From Frigoribacterium endophyticum (GTDB lineage Bacteria; Actinomycetota; Actinomycetes; Actinomycetales; Microbacteriaceae), in assembly GCF_011759585.1 (NCBI RefSeq), contig NZ_JAAOYV010000002.1:617510-681509 (forward strand): a stretch of DNA of 64,000 bases. Reading direction: 5' to 3'. Below are positions 49,114 to 58,854 of the stretch, in pieces (the stretch's first letter is position 1; each line of letters starts with the position of its first letter). Both the position numbers and the translations under genes were made by a program. The notes below the pieces were generated by a model. That model was not told where the DNA came from and made no database searches. It was given only the letters and a program-made list of their open reading frames with translations.

Positions 49114-50070
49114 TCAGACCCCGAAGCGCACGTAGTGCACGGCGCTCGTCCACAGCGGGCGGACGCTGACCGAGCCGCCGGGCTTCGGTGCGTCGAGGAT
49201 CATCCCGTTGCCGGCGTAGAAGCCGTCGTGCGACCCGTCGTTGAAGATGACGACGTCGCCGGGCTGGGCCTCGGAGGCCGAGATCGGCGTGCCGAGCGCG
49301 CCCTGCGCGGTCACCGAGTGCGGCATCGAGATGCCGTACTGCGCGTAGACGAACATGACGAAGCCCGAGCAGTCGAAGCCGGCCGGGGTCGCGCCGCCGA
49401 AGACGTAGGGCGTGCCGACGTACTGCAGCGCCGTCTGGTAGACGTTCGCGAGGCTGAACGCGCCGGGGGTCGCGGTCGTGCCCGTGGCGGTCGAGGTCGC
49501 CGTGGCGGCCGTGCCCGAGCCGGAGAGGTACTCCGACGCGGTGGGGCCGGTGTAGCTGTCGTACGACGCGGCGAGCTGGGCCCGCTCGGCCTCGCGCTGC
49601 GAGGCGAGGGCCACCGCGGCGGCCGCGGCGTCGAGCGACTCCTGCGAGGTGGCGGTGTAGCCGTCGCGCGACGCGTCGGCGGCGGCGACCGTGGCGTCGA
49701 CCGCGACGGTCTGGCCGTCGGCCTGGCGCGACGCCGACTCGGCGGCGGCCTCGCTCGAGCCGGTCGAGGCCGGCGCCGTCTGGGCGAAGGCCGGCAGTGC
49801 CATCGTGCCGAACAGGCCGGCGGTGAGCGTCATGACGGCGGCCGTGGCGACGGTCCGCTTGCCTCGCGACCGGCGGGTCGGTCGGGCGGCGGCGGCCTCG
49901 GCGGCCGCTGCCGCGAGGGCGGCGGCACGGACGGAGGAGCGCGTCGGGAGGTCGGCTCGGGTCGGGAGAGCGCTGCGGGGCGTGAGGTCGGTGCGGGTCT
50001 GGAGGTCGGTGCGGGGAGTGCGGAGGGCGTCGGGTGCGCCTCCGGGCTGGGTGGGCTCGGTGAGGGTCAA
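49114..50070 (-). CDS. NlpC/P60 cell-wall endopeptidase
   Basis: A 318-residue exported peptidoglycan hydrolase. A basic head (to about residue 75) precedes a signal helix (TVATAAVMTLTAGLFGTMALPAFA in outline), an Ala-rich stalk and the NlpC/P60 domain (about 205-318). Catalytic Cys is in FDCSGFV and His in SHDGFYAG. It should cut peptide stems of peptidoglycan during growth or division. I place the start at TTG 50070, which has an AGGAGA site nine bases upstream; the TTG at 50097 lacks one. An MtrA-like direct repeat lies 190 nt upstream. The long leader (about 180 nt) is unexplained. Confidence 0.87.
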   Translation of the reverse strand: MTLTEPTQPGGAPDALRTPRTDLQTRTDLTPRSALPTRADLPTRSSVRAAALAAAAAEAAAARPTRRSRGKRTVATAAVMTLTAGLFGTMALPAFAQTAPASTGSSEAAAESASRQADGQTVAVDATVAAADASRDGYTATSQESLDAAAAAVALASQREAERAQLAASYDSYTGPTASEYLSGSGTAATATSTATGTTATPGAFSLANVYQTALQYVGTPYVFGGATPAGFDCSGFVMFVYAQYGISMPHSVTAQGALGTPISASEAQPGDVVIFNDGSHDGFYAGNGMILDAPKPGGSVSVRPLWTSAVHYVRFGV

Positions 50071-50257
50071 GAGGGCGGGTCTCCTGCGTCTCGACAACCC
50101 TAGGGAAGTTGCCCCATCCGTTCGTCAGTTCACGACAAGCGACAGGAGACGGGTGCACGAGACGTCCTGCCACGGGCCTCCACGCCGGCTTCCTGGCGCG
50201 GGGACTCAGCGACCATACCCGAGGGAGTCGGTGAAATCATCCTCGAGGAGGACTTTT

Positions 50258-50273
50258 GTAACGAATCGGTAAA
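50258..50273 (+). promoter_or_regulatory. MtrA-like direct repeat upstream of NlpC/P60
   Basis: GTAACGA at 50258 and GTAAAGG at 50269, 11 bases start to start. MtrA of mycobacteria and streptomycetes binds paired GTAAC/GTCAC-type units with this period and controls cell-wall hydrolases, including NlpC/P60 proteins. The resemblance is by eye. The surrounding GATTCGTTACAAAAG on the minus strand is one of the few AT-rich spots here and likely marks the promoter. Confidence 0.45.
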
Positions 50274-50327
50274 GGACCGATGTGCCCGCCGTGCGCCTCC
50301 TGGGAGCCGGCCGGGCGCCTCCCCCGG

Positions 50328-52219
<1,892 letters not shown>

Positions 52220-52244
52220 GCCCCACCTCGCCGAGACCGCGAGA

Positions 52245-52274
52245 CGCCCCCGTCACCGAGAGGTGGCGGGGGCG
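52245..52274 (+). terminator. serC terminator
   Basis: A 13-bp stem (52245-52257 and 52262-52274, one G-U pair) closed by a GAGA tetraloop. It sits between convergent serC and the DUF3027-type gene and can serve both strands. Confidence 0.85.
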
Positions 52275-52321
52275 CCGTCGTGGGCCCAGGGCCCGAGGAG
52301 TCGCGGGTCGGGTCGACCGGG

Positions 52322-52999
52322 TCAGCGGCGGCGACGTCGACGGCGCGGCGCGCTCTCCTCGCGGGGCGCGGCGTCGGAGTCCGCGTCGTCGTCGGAGTCG
52401 TCGTCGTCGGAGTCGTCGTCGTCGTCCGCGTCGTCGTCGGAGTCGTCGCCGTCCGAGCGGTCGTGGGCGTCGAGCCCGTCGATGTCGACGCCGTCGACGT
52501 CGCCACCGTGCACGACCGCCTGGGGCTCGCCGTCGTCCGAGTCGTCGTCGTCCGAGTCGTCATCGTCGTCGTCATCGTCGTCCGAGTCGTCGTCAGACTC
52601 GTCGTCGTCGTCGTCAGACTCGTCGTCGTCGTCGTCAGACTCGTCGTCGTCGTCAGACTCGTCGTCCTCGTCCTCGTCGGACTCCTCGTCCGCCCCCTGG
52701 GCGGCGAGGCGGTCGGCCCACGGCACCCACTCGGGCGCGACGAGCGCGTCGTCGCCGGGCAGCAGCTCGACCTCGAGCACGGTGGGCTCCTGGCCCTCGA
52801 CCTGCGCGACGCTGACCGTCCACGCCCAGCCCGGGTAGCCGGGCAGCAGGGTGGCGAAGCGCACGCTGACGACGCCGTCGACCTCGTCGACCGGCTCGAG
52901 CTCGGCACCGATGGTGTCGGGCGGGGTGATCTCGGTGAGCGCCCGGCGAGCGAGCTCGGCGTGGGCCGACCCGGTCGGCTGCGCGGCGGCGTCAGACAT
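52322..52999 (-). CDS. DUF3027-type protein with hyperacidic tail
   Basis: A 225-residue protein of unknown function. The N-terminal 100 residues match the DUF3027 domain seen beside cold-shock genes in actinobacteria (HAELARRALTEITPPDTIG in outline, GYPGWAWTVSVAQVEG, LLPGDDALVAPEWVPW). The last 115 residues are almost all Asp, Ser and Glu, in runs such as ESDDDDDESDD, ending in a block of seven Arg. The DNA is a GTC-GTC-GTC-type trinucleotide tract with shifting period. Its ATG overlaps the cold-shock stop by eight bases. Length of the acidic tract may vary between strains. Confidence 0.8.
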   Translation of the reverse strand: MSDAAAQPTGSAHAELARRALTEITPPDTIGAELEPVDEVDGVVSVRFATLLPGYPGWAWTVSVAQVEGQEPTVLEVELLPGDDALVAPEWVPWADRLAAQGADEESDEDEDDESDDDDESDDDDDESDDDDDESDDDSDDDDDDDDDSDDDDSDDGEPQAVVHGGDVDGVDIDGLDAHDRSDGDDSDDDADDDDDSDDDDSDDDADSDAAPREESAPRRRRRRR

Positions 53000-53369
53000 C
53001 GAACGAGTCCGCGACGGTGCGGAGCAGCACGGCGATGCGGGCGCCGTTCTGCGGGTAGCGGCCGTGGCGCAGGTCGCCGCCGGCCTTGTCGAGCACCTTC
53101 ACGAGGTCCTCGACGATGACGGCCATGTCGTCGGCGGAGCGACGGTTCATCTTGGCGAGGCTCGGGGCGGCCTCGAGCACCCGGACGGAGAGGGCCTGGG
53201 CACCGCGCTTGCCGTCGGCGATGCCGAACTCGAGCCGGGTGCCGGCCTTGACGCCCACGGTGCCGGCGGGCAGGGCCGACGCGTGCAGGAACACCTCGGC
53301 GCCGTCATCGCTGGTGATGAAGCCGAAGCCCTTCTCGTCGTCGTAGAACTTGACCTTGCCGGTGGGCAT
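52992..53369 (-). CDS. Cold-shock protein with C-terminal extension
   Basis: A 125-residue protein: a Csp domain (residues 1-67) with RNP1 KGFGFI and RNP2 VFLHAS, then a helical extension of nearly 60 residues (NRRSADDMAVIVEDLVKVLDKAGGDL in outline). The extended form is typical of actinobacteria, where it co-occurs with DUF3027. The domain binds single-stranded RNA or DNA. TAAGCT on the minus strand near 53481 could be the -10 box, giving a leader of about 100 nt. Overlaps the DUF3027 gene downstream by eight bases. Confidence 0.9.
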   Translation of the reverse strand: MPTGKVKFYDDEKGFGFITSDDGAEVFLHASALPAGTVGVKAGTRLEFGIADGKRGAQALSVRVLEAAPSLAKMNRRSADDMAVIVEDLVKVLDKAGGDLRHGRYPQNGARIAVLLRTVADSFDV

Positions 53370-53520
53370 GACGTGACTCCTCGTCGGGGGTTGGTGTCGG
53401 TGCTCGGTGGGGGGTGCGCGGCCTCGGCCGCGGCTCCCGGGGGCTCCACCGCCCGGGTCTGCCGGACGGAGACCTCAGCTTAGGGCGCGCTCTCCGAGCA
53501 CGCCCCACTATCCTGTGCAC

Positions 53521-53799
53521 GTGGCAGAGATCAAAGACCCGACCGTGTCCGGCGGCGTCCATCGTACTGAACGCGTCCTGGTCTCCATGATCGCCGCCGT
53601 CGTGGGGCTCTCCGTGGTGGCCTTCCTGGCCCGCATCGTCGGCACCCTCGTCGGCGTCTCCGACTACACGGCGGGCGTCTGGCCCGCGGTGACCGTCCTG
53701 CCGCTGGTCGGCTTCCCCGTCGCGATCCTGCTCATCATCGCCTTCGTCGTGGCCACCGTCGTCCGACGCGGTCGAGACACCCGAGGCACCACACGCTAG
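53521..53799 (+). CDS. Small membrane protein, two helices
   Basis: A 92-residue protein with two hydrophobic helices (about residues 21-44 and 52-78) and charged ends. Homologues stand at the same place, beside the cold-shock and helicase genes, in related actinobacteria and have no known function. The GTG start is preceded by TATCCT at 53509-53514, six bases away, giving a leaderless transcript. Ends 39 nt before the helicase-associated gene. Confidence 0.7.
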   Translation: MAEIKDPTVSGGVHRTERVLVSMIAAVVGLSVVAFLARIVGTLVGVSDYTAGVWPAVTVLPLVGFPVAILLIIAFVVATVVRRGRDTRGTTR

Positions 53800-53838
53800 C
53801 CGCAGCCGACGGCTGCGCGCCCCCAGGAGGACCCGCCC

Positions 53839-55707
53839 ATGTCCAGTGCTCTCGACCTCGCCGGAGTCCTCCGCGACACCCCGCCCGACGAGCTGGTGCG
53901 GAGGCTCGCCCCGCGCCTCGTCCGCGCCTCCTCGGTGAACGACGCCTTCGACCTCGCCGACACCCTCCTCGACCCCTCGTCCGTCCGTGACGCGCTGACG
54001 CGCCTCGACCGGACGGAGCTGCTCGTGCTCCAGGCGGCCCGCGTCCCGGCCGACGTCGACGCGCTGGCCGCGCGGCTCGACACGGTCTTCGACGTCGACC
54101 GCGACGGCGTGCGGGCGGCCGGCGACCACCTCGTCGACCTCTTCCTCGCCGTCCGCACCGGCGACTCCCTCAGCACCCTCGACGCGGTGGGCGAGCGGCT
54201 CGACGACGACCCCGAGCTCTCCCCCGTGCGGCTCGGCGCCGTGCACCCGCCCGTCGTGCTCGAGAGCGTCGGCGACGTCGACCGCGCCGCCGTCGACGCC
54301 CGGTCGGCCGAGCGGCTCTACGCCGTGGTGATCGAGGTCGCCGAGATCCTGCGCGCCCTCGACCGCTCGCCGGCCCGCGAGCTCGCCAAGGGCGGGCTCG
54401 CCCTGCCCGAGACGCGCCGCCTGGCCGAGGCCGCGCACCTCGACGTCGACGACGTCCCCGTCGTGCTCGCGATCGCGGCGCGGGCCGGGCTCGCCGCCTC
54501 GGGGCCCGACGGCTACGCGACCACCGTCGACGCCGTCGACTGGCTCGCCGCCTCCTGGCCCGACCGCTGGGAGCAGCTCACCCGGGCGTGGCTCGCGACG
54601 CTGCCGACCGAGATCCTCGCCGTGCTGTCGCAGCGGGTCGAGACGTCGTGGGGCGAGCCCCTGGCCGAGTTCACCGCGTGGGCCTACCCGGCCGGAGGCG
54701 CGTGGATCGGCGAGCGCCTCGCCTCCTTCGAGCGGGCGGCCCAGCTGCTCGGCCTCACCTCGGGCGGCTCGCCGACCTCCGCCGCCGTCGCGCTCTTCCG
54801 CGAGGGGCCCGAGGCCGCGCGGGCCCGCGTCGCCGAGCTCCTGCCCGACGCGATCGACGAGGTGTACCTGCAGCACGACCTCACCGTCGTCTCGCCCGGT
54901 CCGCTCGCCCCGGCGCTCGACGCCCGCCTCCGCGTCGTCGCCGACGTCGAGAGCGCCGGCCTCGCCGCCACCTACCGCATCACCGAGGGCGGCATCCAGC
55001 GGGCGCTGACCCGGGGCGAGACGGCCGACAGCCTGCGCGAGTTCCTCTCCGGCATCTCGCTCTCGGGCATCCCGCAGCCGCTCGAGTACCTCATCCAGCA
55101 GTCGGCCGAACGGCACGGGCGCTTCCGCGTCGCCGCCGCCGACCCCGCGGCCACCGACCTGCCCGAGGGCACGGCCTCGGTCGTCAGCGCCGTCGAGCGC
55201 TCCGACGTCGACACCCTCGAGGTCGACCACGCGCTCTCGCCCCTCGGGCTGCAGCGGCTCGACGGCCAGCGCGTCGCGAGCCGCTTCGAGCGCGAGACCG
55301 TGTTCTGGGCGCTCAGCGACGAGCGCTACCCGGTCGTGCTCGTCGACCCCGACGGCGACGAGTCGGCGCCGCCGGTGCGCCGTCGCCCGCGACGGCCGGC
55401 CCCGGTCGAGGCCCGTGACCCGCTCCGCGAGATGGTCGAGCGCCTCCGCGAGGCCGGCGCCGCGGCGGCGTCGGGCGGCAGCCCCGAGACGACCGACCGC
55501 GCCTGGATCGCCCGCCAGCTCGACGCCGCCGTGAAGGGCCGGCTCACGGTCACCGTGACCATCGCCATGCCCGACGGCAGCACCACCCACCTCGAGATGG
55601 AGCCCACCGGCATCGGCGGCGGTCGCGTCCGCGGCCGCGACAAGAAGTCCGACGTCGAGCGCACGCTGCCGCTGTCGCACGTCGTCGCGGTGTCGAGCGC
55701 GACCTGA
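53839..55707 (+). CDS. Helicase-associated protein (partner of XPB)
   Basis: A 622-residue protein without an ATPase motif. It has an N-terminal winged-helix-like region and a C-terminal helicase-associated domain (Helicase_C_3 type, about residues 360-610) including LEYLIQQSAERHGRFRV and ESRFERETVFWALSDERYPVVLV-type strands in outline. In actinobacteria this gene almost always precedes the XPB helicase gene, so it is probably its partner or loader. AGGAGGA precedes the ATG. Followed 67 nt later by xpb, which has its own leaderless promoter. Confidence 0.82.
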   Translation: MSSALDLAGVLRDTPPDELVRRLAPRLVRASSVNDAFDLADTLLDPSSVRDALTRLDRTELLVLQAARVPADVDALAARLDTVFDVDRDGVRAAGDHLVDLFLAVRTGDSLSTLDAVGERLDDDPELSPVRLGAVHPPVVLESVGDVDRAAVDARSAERLYAVVIEVAEILRALDRSPARELAKGGLALPETRRLAEAAHLDVDDVPVVLAIAARAGLAASGPDGYATTVDAVDWLAASWPDRWEQLTRAWLATLPTEILAVLSQRVETSWGEPLAEFTAWAYPAGGAWIGERLASFERAAQLLGLTSGGSPTSAAVALFREGPEAARARVAELLPDAIDEVYLQHDLTVVSPGPLAPALDARLRVVADVESAGLAATYRITEGGIQRALTRGETADSLREFLSGISLSGIPQPLEYLIQQSAERHGRFRVAAADPAATDLPEGTASVVSAVERSDVDTLEVDHALSPLGLQRLDGQRVASRFERETVFWALSDERYPVVLVDPDGDESAPPVRRRPRRPAPVEARDPLREMVERLREAGAAAASGGSPETTDRAWIARQLDAAVKGRLTVTVTIAMPDGSTTHLEMEPTGIGGGRVRGRDKKSDVERTLPLSHVVAVSSAT

Positions 55708-55774
55708 GCCGGCACCGGGCCGCTCCCCGTCACCCTGTGAGCGGTGTCGGGGGCCCCGCCTAGACTCGATCCTC

Positions 55775-57412
55775 ATGACCGGCCCCCTGATCGTGCAGAG
55801 CGATCGAACCGTCCTGCTCGAGGTCGCGCACCCCGACGCAGGCGACGCCCGCCACGACCTCGCGGTCTTCGCGGAGCTCGAGCGTGCCCCCGAGCACGTC
55901 CACACCTACCGCATCACCCGACTCGGCCTCTGGAACGCCCGGGCCGCCGGCCACACGGCCGACGACATGCTCGGCACGCTCGAGAAGTACTCCAAGTTCC
56001 CGGTGCCGCAGAGCGTCAGCGTCGACATCGCCGAGACGGTCGCGCGCTACGGCCGCATCGTGATCGAGCGCGACGACGAGGGCGCCCTCGTGCTGCGGGG
56101 CACCGACTCCTCGGTGCTCAGCGAGGTCACGCGGGCCAAGAAGGTCGGCGAGCTGCTCGGCGTCCGCCGCAGCGACACCGAGTGGGAGCTCCTGCCCTGG
56201 GCCCGCGGCGAGGTCAAGCAGCAGCTGGTCAAGCTCGGCTGGCCCGCGGAGGACCACGCCGGCTACACCCCCGGCACGCCGCACGCGATCCAGCTCGACC
56301 CCGACGGCTGGGAGCTCCGCGGCTACCAGCAGCAGGCCATCGACAACTTCTTCGAGGGCGGCTCCGGCGTCGTGGTCCTCCCCTGCGGCGCGGGCAAGAC
56401 CCTCGTCGGGGCGGGCGCGATGGCGAAGGCCGGCACGACGACGCTCATCCTCGTCACGAACACCGTGAGCGCGCGCCAGTGGCGTGACGAGCTCCTCAAG
56501 CGCACCTCCCTGACGGAGGACGAGATCGGCGAGTACTCGGGCTCCGTCAAGGAGGTCAAGCCGGTCACCATCGCGACGTACCAGATCCTCACCGCCCGAC
56601 GCGGCGGCCAGTACACGCACCTGTCGCTGCTCGACGCCCTCGACTGGGGCCTCGTGGTCTACGACGAGGTGCACCTGCTCCCCGCACCGGTCTTCAAGCT
56701 GACCGCCGAGCTGCAGGCCCGGCGGCGGCTCGGGCTCACCGCGACGCTCGTCCGCGAGGACGGCCGCGAGAGCGACGTCTTCAGCCTGATCGGCCCCAAG
56801 CGCTTCGACGCCCCGTGGAAGGAGATCGAGGCGCAGGGCTACATCTCGCCGGCCAGCTGCTACGAGGTGCGGGTCGACCTGCCCCAGCACGACCGGCTCG
56901 AGTACGCCGCCGCCCCCGACGACGAGCGCTACCGCCTCGCCGCCACGGCGCCGGCCAAGCTCGACGTCGTCTCGCACCTGGTGCACCGCCACGAGGGCGA
57001 GCAGATCCTCGTCATCGGCCAGTACCTCGACCAGCTCGACGAGCTCGCCGCCGTGCTCGACGCGCCGACGCTCACGGGCGCGACGCCGATCGACGAGCGC
57101 GAGCGGCTCTTCCAGGCCTTCCGCGACGGTGAGCTCAAGGTGCTCGTCGTGTCGAAGGTGGCCAACTTCTCGGTCGACCTGCCGGAGGCGACCGTCGCGA
57201 TCCAGGTCAGCGGCTCCTTCGGCTCCCGGCAGGAGGAGGCCCAGCGCCTCGGCCGCCTGCTCCGCCCGAAGAAGTCCGGCCTGCCGGCGTCGTTCTACAC
57301 GCTCGTCAGCCGCGACACGGTCGACCAGGAGTTCGCGCAGAACCGTCAGCGCTTCCTCGCCGAGCAGGGCTACAGCTACACGATCCTCGACTCCCCCGCG
57401 CTGGCGGCATGA
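55775..57412 (+). CDS. DNA repair helicase XPB (ERCC3-like)
   Basis: A 545-residue superfamily 2 helicase. Walker A CGAGKT (about residue 205), DEVH box (about 297) and the XPB-specific RED loop (VREDGRE) are present, with the damage-recognition domain at the N-terminus and motifs V and VI (VSKVANFSVDLP, QRLGRLLRP) at the C-terminus. It unwinds DNA in 3' to 5' direction and is thought to aid repair in actinobacteria. TAGACT is eight bases before the ATG. Overlaps the next gene by ATGA. Confidence 0.94.
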   Translation: MTGPLIVQSDRTVLLEVAHPDAGDARHDLAVFAELERAPEHVHTYRITRLGLWNARAAGHTADDMLGTLEKYSKFPVPQSVSVDIAETVARYGRIVIERDDEGALVLRGTDSSVLSEVTRAKKVGELLGVRRSDTEWELLPWARGEVKQQLVKLGWPAEDHAGYTPGTPHAIQLDPDGWELRGYQQQAIDNFFEGGSGVVVLPCGAGKTLVGAGAMAKAGTTTLILVTNTVSARQWRDELLKRTSLTEDEIGEYSGSVKEVKPVTIATYQILTARRGGQYTHLSLLDALDWGLVVYDEVHLLPAPVFKLTAELQARRRLGLTATLVREDGRESDVFSLIGPKRFDAPWKEIEAQGYISPASCYEVRVDLPQHDRLEYAAAPDDERYRLAATAPAKLDVVSHLVHRHEGEQILVIGQYLDQLDELAAVLDAPTLTGATPIDERERLFQAFRDGELKVLVVSKVANFSVDLPEATVAIQVSGSFGSRQEEAQRLGRLLRPKKSGLPASFYTLVSRDTVDQEFAQNRQRFLAEQGYSYTILDSPALAA

Positions 57413-57972
57413 GCGACGCGCACGACCTGTCGCTGGGCGACGACGAGCTCTGGCGCGACAGCCTGCGGCGGGTGTTCCTGGCCGACCAGTCGGCGACGGC
57501 GACCTTCGGGCCGCTGGTCGCCTCCCTCGACCACGACGCCCTGGCCTTCGTCGGCCAGCAGGCCCGCGTCGCGGAGTGGGACTCCTCGGTGGTCGTCTCG
57601 GTCGAGCGCAGCTACGAGGTGCAGGGCGGGCTGCACGCCGGGTCCGTGCTGAGCGTCGTCACCTGGAGCCCCGACCCCGACGTGCTCGAGCGCTCCGACC
57701 TGCTGGCCGGCTCGCCGGTGAAGGACCACCTCTTCGCCGGCCTGAGCGCCCTCGGCGAGCTGGACGACGCGGAGGAGGCGCGGGTCGTCTCGGCCCCGGT
57801 CGAGGCCTTCCCCGGGTGGCAGATCGCCCGCGCCTCCGGCTACACCGCCGTCCTCGAGCACCGCGACGGCGTGGCCTTCACCCTCGCCGTGCCCGACGAG
57901 CTGCTCGAGCTGACGACGCGCATCGCGCTCGTGCCCAACACCGACTGGCCCGGCGAGCACACGGCCCGGTGA
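57409..57972 (+). CDS. Unknown protein coupled to XPB
   Basis: A 187-residue acidic cytoplasmic protein. No motif was recognised. It begins in an ATGA overlap with the XPB stop, so it is translated with the helicase. The sequence has alternating strands and no membrane helix (WDSSVVVSVERSYEVQGGL in outline, GWQIARASGYTAVLEHRDG). Helical N-terminus LGDDELWRDSLRRVFLADQ. It might be a helicase accessory factor, by position only. Confidence 0.6.
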   Translation: MSDAHDLSLGDDELWRDSLRRVFLADQSATATFGPLVASLDHDALAFVGQQARVAEWDSSVVVSVERSYEVQGGLHAGSVLSVVTWSPDPDVLERSDLLAGSPVKDHLFAGLSALGELDDAEEARVVSAPVEAFPGWQIARASGYTAVLEHRDGVAFTLAVPDELLELTTRIALVPNTDWPGEHTAR

Positions 57973-58053
57973 GGGCGGGCACGCTGCGCTCACCCGGGTG
58001 ACTCGCGCTCGGCTCACAGACAACACCGAGGAGGCGCGCAGATACTTGCGTGC

Positions 58054-58746
58054 ATGAGTGACGGCCCCAAGATCCTGATCGTCGACGACGAGCCCAACAT
58101 CCGCGACCTGCTGACCACGAGCCTGCGCTTCGCCGGCTTCGCGGTCCGGGCGGTCGGCAACGGCGCGCAGGCCATCTCGGCCGTGCTCGAGGAGGAGCCG
58201 GACCTGATCATCCTCGACGTGATGCTGCCCGACATGAACGGCTTCGGCGTCACGAAGCGCCTCCGCTCGTCGGGTTACACCTCCCCCATCCTCTTCCTCA
58301 CCGCGAAGGACGACACGGAGGACAAGATCACCGGCCTCACGGTCGGCGGCGACGACTACGTGACGAAGCCGTTCAGCCTCGACGAGATCGTGGCTCGCAT
58401 CAAGGCGATCCTCCGCCGCACCATGAACGAGGACGAGGACGCGATCATCCGCGCCGGCGAGCTCACCATGGACCAGGACACCCACGAGGTCACCATCGGC
58501 GACACGGCGATCGAGCTCAGCCCGACCGAGTTCAAGCTGCTCCGCTACCTGATGCTCAACCCCAACCGCGTGCTGTCGAAGGCCCAGATCCTCGACCACG
58601 TGTGGGAGTACGACTTCAACGGCGACGCCGGCATCGTCGAGAGCTACATCTCGTACCTGCGCCGCAAGCTCGACCAGTTCTCGGCCGAGCCGATCATCCA
58701 GACCAAGCGCGGCTTCGGCTACATGCTCAAGGCCGCCAAGGCCTGA
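58054..58746 (+). CDS. OmpR-family response regulator, PhoP/MprA-like
   Basis: A 230-residue response regulator. The receiver domain holds the DDE acidic pocket, phospho-acceptor Asp55 (LDVMLPDMNGFG) and Lys of YVTKPFS. The winged-helix DNA-binding domain has LSPTEFKLLRYLMLNPNRVLSKAQIL in outline, then the SYISYLRRKLD recognition region. The receiver and output domains closely resemble mycobacterial PhoP. GATACT seven bases before the ATG gives a leaderless start. It forms a pair with the sensor kinase 108 nt downstream, separated by a terminator hairpin. Confidence 0.92.
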   Translation: MSDGPKILIVDDEPNIRDLLTTSLRFAGFAVRAVGNGAQAISAVLEEEPDLIILDVMLPDMNGFGVTKRLRSSGYTSPILFLTAKDDTEDKITGLTVGGDDYVTKPFSLDEIVARIKAILRRTMNEDEDAIIRAGELTMDQDTHEVTIGDTAIELSPTEFKLLRYLMLNPNRVLSKAQILDHVWEYDFNGDAGIVESYISYLRRKLDQFSAEPIIQTKRGFGYMLKAAKA

Positions 58747-58800
58747 CCGGCCGGCGCACCGCCTCCTCGGCGGCGCGCGCCCTGCTCCAGCACTCTCCCG

Positions 58801-58833
58801 GGCGCCTGGGGGCCTCACCGGCTCCCAGGCGCC
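58801..58833 (+). terminator. Hairpin between regulator and sensor kinase
   Basis: GGCGCCTGGG (58801-58810) pairs with CCCAGGCGCC (58824-58833), and GGCC/GGCT extends it inward to a TCACC loop. The kinase has its own leaderless promoter just downstream, so this hairpin separates expression levels of the two genes. Confidence 0.8.
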
Positions 58834-58854
58834 TCGCGCTAGATTGACCCCTCT

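Noticed and set aside
50098-50257. c-di-AMP (ydaO-type) riboswitch before the NlpC/P60 gene
   Set aside because: Wall hydrolase genes often carry one, but the conserved GGGGUGAA and CAGCUAACC-type segments are not found; a covariance search would be decisive.
52380-52700. Trinucleotide tract as a CRISPR-like or satellite repeat
   Set aside because: The repeat is explained by the Asp/Ser-rich coding tail and has no regular spacer structure.
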